From G963676095 sp963676095 (GTDB lineage: Bacteria; Bacteroidota; Bacteroidia; Bacteroidales; Prolixibacteraceae): a stretch of 64,000 nucleotides of DNA. Shown in pieces: positions 35,193 through 45,387 of this stretch. The translations under genes and the position numbers were made by a program. The DNA lies in NCBI GenBank assembly GCA_963676095.1, contig OY781040.1, forward strand, positions 1,550,001-1,614,000, written 5' to 3'. Numbering within the stretch: position 1 is the first letter of the stretch; each line of letters begins with the position of its first letter. The notes beneath the pieces were generated by a model, which saw only the letters and a program-made list of their open reading frames with translations, searched no databases and had not been told where the DNA came from.

Positions 35193-36395
35193 CTACGGAA
35201 GGCTGAACAACCGGACTGCTCCGATCTTGCAATATTCGCCGTTCCCAGGTAAATTGCAGACAAAACCGATGGCAATCGTCGCCGTTTCCGGTAGTTCAAA
35301 AGAAATCTCTCCGGAGGTAACACTGGCATAAGCCAATGACTGGCTGCTTACATCTGCAAAATCCGGAAGTTCATCTCCAACAGCAGCGACCATATACTTG
35401 GTGCCGGCCGAACCATTGGCCCCCAAATCGATTTCAAAAGAATAATTTCCTGCAGGTAAGGTGATGGTCTGGTATATTTTACCATTCTCCACCGCCGGTA
35501 AGCCCCATCCTGCTTCCATCGATAAAAATCCTACCCCGCTTCTCATCTCGAATCCGCCATATCCGCTTGCATTCCTTACCGCATCGTTCGTAGTCCAGTC
35601 AGCGGGGATTCCCCACCGGCTTCCGTCCCAGTCCGAATACTGAATAGGGGCATCTGCATTTTTCAGATACTGACCGGTAATATCTGCCAGCACCCCCCGT
35701 TCATCATAATCCGTATAAAAAGTATCGATACACATGGTATCAGGCATAAACAAAGAGCGATAACTGAATTTTGTGCCGCTTTTATAGTCTTTCAGTACCA
35801 TGGTACTTTCGCCGTCCGAAGCTTCCTGAAAAACCGTACTCTGATCCCCGTTCGTTTTGGTATAAACAACCTCCGTCGAGACAAGGCCATCCAAATAGCC
35901 TGCTTCACCCCAAACGACGACGGTTCCCGTATCCGTTAGTTCAGCACTTTCAATTAAACGGTTATTCAAGGATGCCAGATATTTATCGCCATACACTTCC
36001 CCTGATTTATTTACCGGGACAGAAAGATTTCCCTGGGCGTCGAATGTATAAAGGGTAAAACTCCATACATTTTCTGCCATATTTTCCAGCAAAAACTTTA
36101 CCGTATCTACGCCGGCAGATCTCACTACATCCTGAACGGCAGAATCTTTTTTATTGTTCCAGTAGACTTTTACTCCCGTAATTTTCGGATCTGAGGTCAA
36201 TAACCCGGTTAGCAGGACCCGGTTGTGACCGGGATGTGCTTCCACCGAATCAATGATTCCCGGATAAGTAATCTCACCCCCGGTAATATACTCTTTATAA
36301 TCGTCCATTTTTGAACAGGCAGCGACAACCATGGCACAAACAATCATGACCAGCAGCTCCCTGAGCAGGAGACATTTATTTTTATTTGTATCCAT
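35193..36395 (-). CDS. surface lipoprotein with DUF4998-type N-terminus
   Basis: 400 residues with a lipobox (VCAMVVAACSKMDDYKEYIT, Cys about 27). The KMDDYKEYITGGEITYPGII opening and the following two beta-sandwich repeats are those of DUF4998 proteins in polysaccharide-utilisation operons. The C-terminal 150 residues (YQTITLPAGNYSFEIDLGAN to VCNLPGNGEYCKIGAVRLFS) look like a carbohydrate-binding-like beta-sandwich. It is the last gene of the minus-strand sigma/FecR/susCD operon. A role as an extra glycan-binding surface protein is inferred from position and fold. Confidence 0.8.
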   Translation of the reverse strand: MDTNKNKCLLLRELLVMIVCAMVVAACSKMDDYKEYITGGEITYPGIIDSVEAHPGHNRVLLTGLLTSDPKITGVKVYWNNKKDSAVQDVVRSAGVDTVKFLLENMAENVWSFTLYTFDAQGNLSVPVNKSGEVYGDKYLASLNNRLIESAELTDTGTVVVWGEAGYLDGLVSTEVVYTKTNGDQSTVFQEASDGESTMVLKDYKSGTKFSYRSLFMPDTMCIDTFYTDYDERGVLADITGQYLKNADAPIQYSDWDGSRWGIPADWTTNDAVRNASGYGGFEMRSGVGFLSMEAGWGLPAVENGKIYQTITLPAGNYSFEIDLGANGSAGTKYMVAAVGDELPDFADVSSQSLAYASVTSGEISFELPETATIAIGFVCNLPGNGEYCKIGAVRLFSLP

Positions 36396-36448
36396 TCCTA
36401 AAAATATTGGTAATTAATTATGTTGTAATTCTTCATAAAATCAAAAAA

Positions 36449-37657
36449 TTAACGAGGATCTCCGTATACCTGAACTTCTGCAATGCCCACATAGGTTGAA
36501 CCGACCCAATTCTTCAGGCACCTGATCCTCAAATACCTGACCTTTGGCACGTCAATATCTGCAGACCAGTCAAAACCGGCATAGGCAGTATTGTAATCCT
36601 CATCATTTTGTTCACCGTAAGGGAGTCCCGAGGGTTTTGTTTCCGTATAGGTTCCCAACAGGTGCCAGTTAGTAAAACTTCCGTCTGCAGACGGATTATC
36701 CGTACCCCAAATCTCAAAATTCTTCATGCACTCCAAATAGAAATAAGTACGTCCGTTATAGTATTCCGGGTAATCCCAGATCTTAACCCGGCTCACTTTT
36801 GACAATATCCCGATATCAAAAGTGATTACCTGAGGATTAGTATCGGTAGCCTTGGTCAGGTAAACATGAGGCCAGTTTATAATATCCCCGTCCCACAGGC
36901 TCGATAAGGTAGTACTGTAATCGGGTTCAGCATCTCCGGGTAAATGAAGTCCTGCGTATCCCGATTTGGGGATTAATGTTTCATATAGCGGAGTGACGGA
37001 AGCATACATCGTATCGGTATAATTCAACCAGCGGTCGCGAACGGTAACGGCATAATTATACTGAACGGTATCGAGTCCCCGGATTTTTGAAGAGATATCA
37101 GCTGCTGAAGTATAAACACTTTTGTCACCGTCAACTTCCCATTCCCCGTCTTCATTTTTAGTCATAAGCATAATAGCGACATCACTTTCTGTCGCGTTCC
37201 TGGCAGTAATATCAAATCCTCCAAAATCGGAAGAGATCCCGATTGAACGATAAACCTCCCAGATAAAAGATTCTTTGGGAGTAACGGTCACAGTAACCGG
37301 ATCGGATTTGACTTCGCTCCTGTTGACGGCATAAAGGGCTATCTCCTGTTCGTCTGTCGTGGAAAATCCTTCAACCGTTAAATTATTATTGTAGTAAGAT
37401 GACTTAACGACTTTCTCTTCCCCGGAACCAGGCAAAGTATATACAGCCTCAACATACAGAAGATCCTGGTCGGCTGGCAGGGTATAGCTGATCTTCGCTT
37501 TGCCGGGAAGGTTTTCGACAGCAATATTGGTAACTATTCCCGGTTTTCCGGCATTATTTTCCAGGGGAACATTCCCGTCGTCTTCTTTACAGGCTGAAAA
37601 CAAGGTCACGATAATCAGCAACAAGAATAACCCCCCGTTATTAATTTTTATTTTCAT
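36449..37657 (-). CDS. surface lipoprotein with DUF4959/DUF5126/DUF5000 domains
   Basis: 402 residues from MKIKINNGGLFLLLIIVTLF; this ATG at 37657 puts the signal peptide and lipobox (FSACKEDD) at the N-terminus, whereas the earlier ATG at 37693 overlaps the susD stop. Domains run DUF4959 (about 35-130), DUF5126-like (about 130-235) and a discoidin-like DUF5000 (about 250-400, with VYLTKATDTNPQVITFDIGI and VRYLRIRCLKNWVGSTYVGI). Such proteins sit at the cell surface and bind glycans in utilisation systems. The next gene downstream is the DUF4998 lipoprotein. Confidence 0.85.
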   Translation of the reverse strand: MKIKINNGGLFLLLIIVTLFSACKEDDGNVPLENNAGKPGIVTNIAVENLPGKAKISYTLPADQDLLYVEAVYTLPGSGEEKVVKSSYYNNNLTVEGFSTTDEQEIALYAVNRSEVKSDPVTVTVTPKESFIWEVYRSIGISSDFGGFDITARNATESDVAIMLMTKNEDGEWEVDGDKSVYTSAADISSKIRGLDTVQYNYAVTVRDRWLNYTDTMYASVTPLYETLIPKSGYAGLHLPGDAEPDYSTTLSSLWDGDIINWPHVYLTKATDTNPQVITFDIGILSKVSRVKIWDYPEYYNGRTYFYLECMKNFEIWGTDNPSADGSFTNWHLLGTYTETKPSGLPYGEQNDEDYNTAYAGFDWSADIDVPKVRYLRIRCLKNWVGSTYVGIAEVQVYGDPR

Positions 37658-37686
37658 TTTAATTATAGATTTTAGTTCATTAAATT

Positions 37687-39633
37687 TTACCATCCCGGAT
37701 TCTGCACCAGGTTCGGATTTCGGAGCAGTTCATTCTCTTCAACCGGCCATAAATAATCGCGGGGAGAAACAAACTCCTGCTGGTAGACGGTCCGGATCTG
37801 ATAATAGGAATCATCGTCTGTCCCGTAAATGTTCCATCCGGTAACCGGTTGGTTCAGATATTCGGAAGCTTCTTTCCAGCGGCGCAGGTCCCAGAACCGG
37901 TTGCCCTCGAAGGCCATTTCAATCAGTCTTTCCCGGTGAATAATCTCCCGCATGCCATCTTTTGTCTGGTATTTATCCGGATGGTTCGAATAGTTTGTCC
38001 ATGACTCGGCAACACCTTTTAACCCGGCCCGTTCCCTGACCTTATCCAGGTAAAGCAACACATCATCTACCGGACCGGCAGCCTCATTCAGTGCCTCGGC
38101 ATACATTAAATATAAATCAGCCAGCCTGATCTCCGGCCACGGATAGTCTTTATAGCTCGCCCCGGAGCTGCTCATCGTCATGTTCCAATCGATCAGTTTC
38201 TTGATAAAATAACCGGTTTCATTAAAATAGAAAGAATGCGTACTTCCGGCATAATCATCATATTTTGCTTTTACCACATAAGTCCCTTCATCCGAATTAC
38301 TGGGACTGTCATACTTATACCAGACAGCACCATCAAAAGCGAGGTCGGCATAAAACCGGGGTTCGCGGTCAAAATTGATCCGTGCAGTTGTAAATCCCTC
38401 CTCGATGTAAAAACGCTCGTCAGCAGTGGCTGTTCTCAGCTTCGCCTTATTGGAAAAATCCAGGGTCTTATCTTCACTTACAGGCACCCCGTTTTTGGTG
38501 TAGAACATCTCCGCAATTTTTAATGGGGGGCTCATACTTTCCTGGGCATAAACCTGGTCATAATCTTCTGACAACGGGACCATGGCTATTTTTTGCAATT
38601 CAGAAGTTCCGCTATTCGGGTTTCCCCAGACAATTTCACTGTTCCACCGTTCACAAACCGCCTGGCGGATACTCATCTGGGTCATGGTCGTATCCGATAA
38701 GCTAAATGTCCGGTTGTCAAATTCGTACAGGGAGCAACCGGCTGCTTCTGCTGCCTGGATGGCCTCAAGCGCCGCATCGGCAGCCTTCTGCCATTTGGTT
38801 TGATCTTCAGTTTGATTAAAAAAGGGTTCCCCGTCCTTATCCACAAAGTCACTATAATCCGTGTTTCCGTTGAACAACGGACTGGCGGCATAAAGCACTA
38901 CTTTGGCTTTTATGGCAAGGGCTATTGGCCTCGTTATCCGGCCCATTTCGGTTGTCGGGTCTGAAATGATGTCCGGCAATTTTCCGGCTGCCGAATCCAG
39001 TAAACGGACAATGTAATTCACACAGGAATCCACCGGCATCCGGCTTACACTGACCTCTTCCTCCGAGGCATCGATAGGGACATTTTCCTCGATATCCGGA
39101 ATAGGGCCATACATCCGTAACAGAAAGAAATGGTAATAAGCTTTCAGAAATCCGGCTTCTCCCAGCCAGCGTTCCCGTTCATCATCTTCCAGGTCCTGTA
39201 CATTATTTTTATCGCTGACATTCTCAATAAAAGTATTACAATGCCGGATACCGTCAAAAAGAGGATAGTTGTCACTGGGACCTGCCCCGTCGTAATGCCC
39301 GTCCCAGGAATTATAGTAAGTATTGGAAATCCGCTGGTTTCCCCTTGCAATTTCAAAAGCATAGCTGGTATAACCTTTCTGATAAGGGAACCAGTTTTCG
39401 TCTCCGCCGAGCATGCCGGCATTAAAGAATGCACTCCCATCTTTAGGAAGATATGAATAGCAGGTAAACAAGTATTTTTCTGCCTCATTGCGTAACGTAA
39501 ATGCATGGTCAATAGTTGACACATTATCCGGGACCACATCCAGGTAATCACTGCACGAGGTCATCAGGATCATCAGGATGAATATGGAAAAAGAAACTGC
39601 TCTCTTCCTGTTTTTATTTAATGAATGACTCAT
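37687..39633 (-). CDS. SusD/RagB family nutrient-binding lipoprotein
   Basis: 648 residues, at the long end for the family. Lipobox FILMILMTSCSDYLDVVPDN (Cys about 27). The motifs LGEAGFLKAYYHFFLLRMYG, LADLYLMYAEALNEAAG and HRERLIEMAFEGNRFWDLRR are standard SusD. It follows its SusC after 19 bp and would cap that barrel. Two additional binding-type lipoproteins follow it in the operon. Confidence 0.95.
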   Translation of the reverse strand: MSHSLNKNRKRAVSFSIFILMILMTSCSDYLDVVPDNVSTIDHAFTLRNEAEKYLFTCYSYLPKDGSAFFNAGMLGGDENWFPYQKGYTSYAFEIARGNQRISNTYYNSWDGHYDGAGPSDNYPLFDGIRHCNTFIENVSDKNNVQDLEDDERERWLGEAGFLKAYYHFFLLRMYGPIPDIEENVPIDASEEEVSVSRMPVDSCVNYIVRLLDSAAGKLPDIISDPTTEMGRITRPIALAIKAKVVLYAASPLFNGNTDYSDFVDKDGEPFFNQTEDQTKWQKAADAALEAIQAAEAAGCSLYEFDNRTFSLSDTTMTQMSIRQAVCERWNSEIVWGNPNSGTSELQKIAMVPLSEDYDQVYAQESMSPPLKIAEMFYTKNGVPVSEDKTLDFSNKAKLRTATADERFYIEEGFTTARINFDREPRFYADLAFDGAVWYKYDSPSNSDEGTYVVKAKYDDYAGSTHSFYFNETGYFIKKLIDWNMTMSSSGASYKDYPWPEIRLADLYLMYAEALNEAAGPVDDVLLYLDKVRERAGLKGVAESWTNYSNHPDKYQTKDGMREIIHRERLIEMAFEGNRFWDLRRWKEASEYLNQPVTGWNIYGTDDDSYYQIRTVYQQEFVSPRDYLWPVEENELLRNPNLVQNPGW

Positions 39634-39652
39634 AATCTCAAGAATTAATTTT

Positions 39653-42600
39653 TTACAATGATATCGTTAAGCCCATATCGTAAACACGCTGGATCGGATA
39701 CCCCAGGCCGCTGCCGCCCATTTCAGGGTCCCATAATTTAAACTTACTGAAAACAAACAGGTTAGTTGCATTCAAATAGAACCTCAAGGAGGTAATTTTA
39801 AATCTATTAAGGACTTTATCCGGGACATTATAGCCTAATTCAACGCTTTTGAGCCGTAAAAAGCTGCCGTTACGCATCCACCAGGTAGAAGTCTGGTTGT
39901 TATTTTCCACAAAATAGTCGCTCAGCCTGGGCCAGAAAGCATAAAGATCCCGGTGGTCCTCAGACCAGTGGTCATTGGCGATCACGTTCAACAGTCCGTT
40001 TTGCGCCCCTCCGTTAATCACAAAAGGGGAAATATTCTGGGCGTTTATGAAAAAGGAAGTGCGGGCCTCGCCCTGAAAGAAAGCACTGAAATCGAAATGT
40101 TTGTACCCAATAGTGCCTCCAAAACCATACACGATCTCAGGGGTAGTGGGAAGGCCGATGGGCACCTGGTCTGCCGCAGTGATCACCTTATCCCTGTTCA
40201 TATCCCGGTATTTAATATCTCCACCCATATAATCGCCGAACTGGGAAGGTGAATTTTTCACTTCTTCATCATCGACAAATAACCGTTCGGCGATATACCC
40301 GTAAGTCTGGGAGATCGAGTTTCCCTTGTGATAGCGATAAGACTGGTTCTCCGGATAAGTTACTTCATCATATTTCAAAACCTTGCTGGCGGCATAGGTA
40401 AAGTTTCCCCTCAGCTGGGTATACCATCCCGACGAAAAACTTTTGTTATAGGTGATTGTAAAGTCGATACCCTTACTTTCTGCTTCTCCGTAATTGGACT
40501 GGGGTGTGGCCTGTAAGCCCATGGTCGAACCGATATAGGAACGGTCCTGCAAAATATTACTTCTGCGTTGTTTGTATATATCAATCACAAAATTCAGCGA
40601 TTGGAATAACTCGAGGTCCATTCCCAGGTTTGTCTGCCTCGATTTTTCCCAGGTGATATTATTATTTGCATAGCGGGACACGGAAACCCCGTTCCTGGAA
40701 TATCCCCAGTCCTCTCCGAAAGAAGCGCCATAGGTCGAGTTATCCAGGTTGACATCAGAAAGATAAAAGAAGCGGTCCTCGTCAGCGCCGATATCGTCGT
40801 TCCCGATCAGGCCGTACGTAGCTCTCAGCTTCAAATTACTGACTACTCCCTTTAATGGCTTAAAAAACTTTTCATTCGAGATATTATAGGCTAATCCGAA
40901 CGAAGGGAAAAACCCGTAGCGATGGTTCCTGGCGAATTTTTCGGTACCGTTGTACCCAAAGTTAAATTCGGCCATATAACGTTTGTCATAGCCATAGGTA
41001 AAACGACCTGAAATCCCGAAATTCCGTTCCGGAAGCGAGAGCTGGACACTCCCGGCATTCCCGCTCTCATAGTTCGAGATCAGCATGATCAGCATCCCGG
41101 AAACATCGTGCTTTTCCCGGAATGTCTGATTATAGTTAAGGGCTGTTTCCAGATACATTTGTGAATTAATTATTTTATCCCCTTCATTATAGCCCAGGTA
41201 TTCCGTACCGGTAGTACCTACCGAGTTTGTCCCTCCGTCATTCAGGGCAGTCAGCAAGATACTCCCATCGGCCGGGTCAAGGGAAGCCGCGTAGTAAAAA
41301 GGGTTATAATAACGGGAAACCTGGAAATACGAATACCGTTTCACATACGCCATTGCCCTGGCCTTTAAGCCGGGAGTCAGAAATCCCAAATCCTGTTTGA
41401 TCTCAAACTGTGGCTGAACAGATGACTTCTTATAGACCTGATAACCTTTCACCATCTCCGCATACGGGTTGGTTAAAAGGGTGGTGCTCCCTTTTCCTGT
41501 CACGGCCCCTCCGAATAAAGGATGTTTCACATAGGGCATCAGCGAAGATGGATATACTGCAGGAAATTTCACCGGGTTCGACCAGATTGCACGGTTAAAG
41601 GTCGACGTTCCCCCTCCGATAGGACCATTGTAATCATCAAACTGCGCATACATGCGGATAATCGCTTCCGTCGTTTTTGTTAAATCCAGGTTGATATTGG
41701 TCCTGACGGAATAACTCCGTAATTTGATGTTGCTGTTAAAATTATTGATCGGATCAACTTTCAGCACGCCGTTATCCACGTTATATGTTCCGGCCACATA
41801 ATAACGGGCCTTGGGGCTTCCCCCGCTGACGCTGAAGTTATATGACTGGTTAACGGTATAATCCTTTATTAACTGATCAATCCAATGATTGTCCGGATAT
41901 AGCAGGGGATTATCTCCGGCAGCGGTATGGTCGATCTTGGTCTGGGTATATGGCAACACGGCATTGGGATCACGGGTCAGGGCCGCCTCATTGGCCAGTC
42001 TCATATAGATAATGTTGTCTGTCAGTTTAAAATTCCGGGTGTTTCCTGAAATTTTGTTTTCAAAGCGAAAATCGAACCGAGTCTTCCCGGCCTTACCTGT
42101 TTTGGTGGTCACCAGCACTACCCCATTGGCCCCCCGTGCCCCATATACCGCGGCTGCCGTAGCATCTTTCAGTACCGAAAACGATTCAATATCGTCAGGT
42201 TGAAGCCGGGCCAGGTCAGTACTCGACGATTCGATCCCGTCGATCAGTATCAGCGGATCAACCTTCCCTGAGCCAAAAGTCCCCAGTCCCCGGATAAAAA
42301 ACTGGGCATTATCCTCACCAGGTTCCCCACTTCGCTGGTAAGAGATCATTCCGCTGATCCGTCCGGACAGGGCGGTTGTCAGATTACTCGACGAAGTTTT
42401 CAGCTCCTTCGCACTGATCGTGGTTACCGAGCTTACCATACTCTCTTTCTTCTGGGTGCCGAAGCCTACAGCAACCACTTCACCTACATCAACACTCTCC
42501 TCCTCCATGGTCACATTGATCAGGCTTTTGTTCGAAACAGAGATCTCCCGGGTTTTCATGCCGACAAATGAAAAAGCCAGAGTCACCCCCTCCGGGACCC

Positions 42601-43126
42601 GGTTAAGCGTGTACTCGCCGTCTGCATTGGTAATGGTCCCAATGTTGGTATTACTCTTTACCACCACTGTTACTCCCGGGATGGGGGATCCTTTTGCATC
42701 CGTAATAACCCCCCGGATCGTTTTCGTTTGTTGCTGTACAAGCGTAAGGCTGCCTGTTTTCTCTCTTTCCTTCAAAACGATCTGCCGGTTATTGGTGATC
42801 TCGTAACTTATCCCCGCCTGATCAGCCAGTTCCCGGACTATATTATCCAAAGAATCGTCATCAGCCATGATCGTCACCTTTTTTCCCGCAGGAAAAATAT
42901 CGTCCTGGTATAAAAAATAATACCCGGTCTGATCTTCGATCTGCTGAATAACGTCCTGTACCGGAACGTTTTTCAATTTTAAACTGAGCCTTGTAATCTG
43001 GGAATAAGAATTACTCCATCCGGATACGCCAAATAAGAACATAAATAGGCAAGTTAGTTTCATCTTCTTAAGCGTTAATACATAATCCTTTCGCACAAAA
43101 GGATAATCCATTCGTGATAATTTCAT
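39653..43126 (-). CDS. SusC family transporter with STN signalling domain
   Basis: 1157 residues. After a signal peptide (CLFMFLFGVSGWSNSYSQ) comes a secretin/TonB N-terminal (STN) domain at about 50-105 (LKLKNVPVQDVIQQIEDQTG), then the carboxypeptidase-regulatory-like domain (about 138-215), the plug (FFIRGLGTFGSGKVDPLILI; DATAAAVYGARGANGVVLVT) and the barrel. The STN domain passes a substrate signal to the FecR anti-sigma encoded immediately upstream. The start may be Met22 (MKLTCLFMF), which would shorten the signal region; the operon gap to FecR allows either. Confidence 0.95.
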   Translation of the reverse strand: MKLSRMDYPFVRKDYVLTLKKMKLTCLFMFLFGVSGWSNSYSQITRLSLKLKNVPVQDVIQQIEDQTGYYFLYQDDIFPAGKKVTIMADDDSLDNIVRELADQAGISYEITNNRQIVLKEREKTGSLTLVQQQTKTIRGVITDAKGSPIPGVTVVVKSNTNIGTITNADGEYTLNRVPEGVTLAFSFVGMKTREISVSNKSLINVTMEEESVDVGEVVAVGFGTQKKESMVSSVTTISAKELKTSSSNLTTALSGRISGMISYQRSGEPGEDNAQFFIRGLGTFGSGKVDPLILIDGIESSSTDLARLQPDDIESFSVLKDATAAAVYGARGANGVVLVTTKTGKAGKTRFDFRFENKISGNTRNFKLTDNIIYMRLANEAALTRDPNAVLPYTQTKIDHTAAGDNPLLYPDNHWIDQLIKDYTVNQSYNFSVSGGSPKARYYVAGTYNVDNGVLKVDPINNFNSNIKLRSYSVRTNINLDLTKTTEAIIRMYAQFDDYNGPIGGGTSTFNRAIWSNPVKFPAVYPSSLMPYVKHPLFGGAVTGKGSTTLLTNPYAEMVKGYQVYKKSSVQPQFEIKQDLGFLTPGLKARAMAYVKRYSYFQVSRYYNPFYYAASLDPADGSILLTALNDGGTNSVGTTGTEYLGYNEGDKIINSQMYLETALNYNQTFREKHDVSGMLIMLISNYESGNAGSVQLSLPERNFGISGRFTYGYDKRYMAEFNFGYNGTEKFARNHRYGFFPSFGLAYNISNEKFFKPLKGVVSNLKLRATYGLIGNDDIGADEDRFFYLSDVNLDNSTYGASFGEDWGYSRNGVSVSRYANNNITWEKSRQTNLGMDLELFQSLNFVIDIYKQRRSNILQDRSYIGSTMGLQATPQSNYGEAESKGIDFTITYNKSFSSGWYTQLRGNFTYAASKVLKYDEVTYPENQSYRYHKGNSISQTYGYIAERLFVDDEEVKNSPSQFGDYMGGDIKYRDMNRDKVITAADQVPIGLPTTPEIVYGFGGTIGYKHFDFSAFFQGEARTSFFINAQNISPFVINGGAQNGLLNVIANDHWSEDHRDLYAFWPRLSDYFVENNNQTSTWWMRNGSFLRLKSVELGYNVPDKVLNRFKITSLRFYLNATNLFVFSKFKLWDPEMGGSGLGYPIQRVYDMGLTISL

Positions 43127-43202
43127 AAATTTGCACTGTTTAGTTATTAACCTTGTTAATATTAAATTGAAAGTCTGACAGGGGTAGGAGCCTGTCAGGC
43201 TT

Positions 43203-44465
43203 CTATTTTTCGTCTAATACATAATTCTGCTCGTTTATTTTTATTAAACCGGTTGACGAGGTTTTTGCCAGAACTTCCAGCACTTTGTTCCTGTCGTTTT
43301 CCAGCTTGAGTTTTCCTGTAATCTTTCTAACACCCAGGAACGGATCGTTCAATTTAATGTTTATATTATAGTAACGTTCCAGTTTCAGGATAATACGGCT
43401 TAGGTCAATACTTTCGAAGTTCATATACCCCAAATGCCATGTTATATAGTTTTCCACATTTACCTGCCTGACCTCCATTTCACTGGTTTTTCGGTCATAG
43501 GAAACCAGCTGGTTAGGCGTAAGTACCTCTGGTCTTTTAAACAAATTGAACGAATTCTCCGTGATCCCGACTTTCCCTGTTACAAGAACAACTTCCGCAA
43601 TCTGATCCCCCGGATATACCGAAACATTAAAGCTCGTTCCCAACGCCTTTACATTCAAATCTCTTGTTCTTACGATAAATGGTCTTTCCGGATGATGGCT
43701 CACCTCAAAAAACCCCTCCCCAACCAGATAAACCTCTCTTGTCTTTCCTTCAAATGAAGATGAATACAGTAGCCTCGACCCCGCATTCAGAAATGCCACG
43801 GTACTATCCGGCAAGATAATGGAAGAATTTTTCCCGTAGGGGACAATCAGTTCATTCAACTTTGTTTTTTCCGAAGAAGATGATCTCGAAGTAGTACTGC
43901 TTTTGACGGTATCCCGGTTATTTATGATCACGCCCCCACTGTCAAGGCATTCAATTCTGGATTTCTGATCTTTTATTACAATACTCTTGTCCGGCATGAT
44001 CAGTTGCGCATCCTTACTGTCCAAAACAGGGACATCGGCAAACTGACTGTCGATATATCCAAGACCCGATTGGTGTTGCCATTTCATTACGCCCATGCCA
44101 ATCGCCAAAAAAACAAATGCTACAGCTGCATATTTCGAAAATGAAATAACAGTTCTCCTGATACGGTAAGCCTTTTTCCTTTGGTCTATCCTCCTGACCG
44201 TCCGGCAGAAGAGGTCATAAACCTCCTCCTTGCTGTCCGGCACCTTTTTCGTTTTCAGGTCAGATAAGATTATCCAGTCCAGTTCGATCTTTTTCCGTTC
44301 TTCAGGATGATCCTCCAGATAGGTTTTCCAATAAGAATCCGTTTGTTCATCCGGATCAAATACCCAACGGACGAACTTCCGGTTTTCAAAATATCTTAAA
44401 AAATCATCCATAACTAAAAAAAGGTGTTTACCAGTAAGATCCCTTTTTCTAAAAAATATGGACAC
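43203..44465 (-). CDS. FecR-like anti-sigma factor
   Basis: 420 residues. The cytoplasmic N-terminal part is short and charged, one membrane helix is at about 107-128 (YAAVAFVFLAIGMGVM), a FecR domain is at about 210-310 (ELIVPYGKNSSIILPDSTVA; EVYLVGEGFFEVSHHPERPF) and a DUF4974 domain is at the C-terminus (LKLERYYNINIKLNDPFLGV). It holds the ECF sigma factor encoded 5 bp upstream and senses the STN domain of the SusC encoded downstream. Confidence 0.95.
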   Translation of the reverse strand: MSIFFRKRDLTGKHLFLVMDDFLRYFENRKFVRWVFDPDEQTDSYWKTYLEDHPEERKKIELDWIILSDLKTKKVPDSKEEVYDLFCRTVRRIDQRKKAYRIRRTVISFSKYAAVAFVFLAIGMGVMKWQHQSGLGYIDSQFADVPVLDSKDAQLIMPDKSIVIKDQKSRIECLDSGGVIINNRDTVKSSTTSRSSSSEKTKLNELIVPYGKNSSIILPDSTVAFLNAGSRLLYSSSFEGKTREVYLVGEGFFEVSHHPERPFIVRTRDLNVKALGTSFNVSVYPGDQIAEVVLVTGKVGITENSFNLFKRPEVLTPNQLVSYDRKTSEMEVRQVNVENYITWHLGYMNFESIDLSRIILKLERYYNINIKLNDPFLGVRKITGKLKLENDRNKVLEVLAKTSSTGLIKINEQNYVLDEK

Positions 44466-44470
44466 ATTTT

Positions 44471-45085
44471 TTATCTTTTTTTGAAAAAAAGAAAGATCAG
44501 CAATTTAAACTCCTCTGGATCAATGGTTTTTTGAAGTGATTTTAATGTCCGGTAAAGTTGTTTTCTCGCCGAATCGACAGTAATATTTAAAATTCCTGCT
44601 ATTTCCGGATATTCCAGTTCTTCTTCGAACCTCAGGAAAATAATTTCTTTTTGTTTCGATGAAAGAGAATTGACTGCCTGATGAAGCTTACGCCTCCTTT
44701 CTTCAGAAATTTCATCACGGATCCACTGCTCCTGAAAACTATATTCCGGCTGAAACTCAAAAACGTTTTCCCTGTCGCGCGAAAAATCTTTAACTGACAG
44801 TTTATTTTCCCGGGCTATTTGTTTCAATAACCTGTTTTTAAAAGAAACATATAAATAACCTTTTACATTATTGATCGGAACATTCAATTTTCCCCGCCGG
44901 AGATACAGCTCGGTAAAAACTTCCTGTAATGCATCCCTGATCACTTCCCTGTTTACGCTGAAGTGATTCCCATAATTCAGTAAAAGAGGGGCATACTGAT
45001 GATAAATAACCGTAAACATGCGGTCATCTCCGTCCAAAAATGACCTCCATAAAAAATCGCTATGATTTATCTCCAAATCATTCAT
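44471..45085 (-). CDS. ECF RNA polymerase sigma factor
   Basis: 204 residues. Region 2 is at about 20-90 (YLYVSFKNRLLKQIARENKL) and region 4 at about 138-190 (LSSKQKEIIFLRFEEELEYP; IAGILNITVDSARKQLYRTL). It is the first gene of the sigma/FecR/susC/susD/lipoprotein operon, which it should activate. A TATATTTG -7 element 28 bp before the ATG suggests basal expression from the housekeeping sigma factor. Confidence 0.95.
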   Translation of the reverse strand: MNDLEINHSDFLWRSFLDGDDRMFTVIYHQYAPLLLNYGNHFSVNREVIRDALQEVFTELYLRRGKLNVPINNVKGYLYVSFKNRLLKQIARENKLSVKDFSRDRENVFEFQPEYSFQEQWIRDEISEERRRKLHQAVNSLSSKQKEIIFLRFEEELEYPEIAGILNITVDSARKQLYRTLKSLQKTIDPEEFKLLIFLFFKKR

Positions 45086-45112
45086 TTACGAGACCAGAAA
45101 AATATTTAATGA

Positions 45113-45120
45113 CAAATATA
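45113..45120 (-). promoter_or_regulatory. Bacteroidota -7 element (TATATTTG) of the ECF sigma gene
   Basis: TATATTTG on the minus strand fits TAnnTTTG; the predicted start is near 45106, 21 nt before the ATG. No TTTG is at the -33 distance. The adjacent 45138-45230 holds paired TTAAC words spaced 10 bp apart (45140/45150 and 45211/45221). Confidence 0.5.
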
Positions 45121-45209
45121 ACAATCGGATCATGTAATTTTAACTTTTCTTAACCTTGATTGATAAAGAAAAGTTACAGAAACCTGCCATTAACGAACTT
45201 TTTTACCCC

Positions 45210-45362
45210 ATTAACTTTCCTTAATCTCGGTTGACACCTATTAACGCTTCGCGGTCCTATCTTTGTAGTGCAAGAAGCAAGTTAGTAACAAGCGAATTTT
45301 TTTCATAGTTTTAGGAGTTTGGTTAGAAGAGAAAAGGATGGCCCCCAACCATCCTTTTTTTT
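45210..45362 (+). ncRNA. putative small RNA unit A (promoter, ~90-nt RNA, terminator)
   Basis: The unit starts with paired TTAAC/TTAAT words, then TTAACGC, then a TATCTTTG -7 element (45258-45265) and ends in a strong terminator (AAAAGGATGG to CCATCC plus T8, 45332-45362). A transcript of about 90 nt from near 45272 is predicted. There is no good ORF. The whole unit resembles 46600-46746 in order and sequence, with small indels in the transcribed part. Small-RNA status is inference from promoter, terminator and conservation between copies. Confidence 0.4.
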
Positions 45363-45387
45363 ATTTAAAGTTGACGATTCGGGACAA

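Noticed and set aside
36342..36396. Sugar-active enzymes in the 35-45 kb operon
   Set aside because: Both extra proteins are binding-type lipoproteins; no catalytic motifs of glycoside hydrolases or lyases were found.
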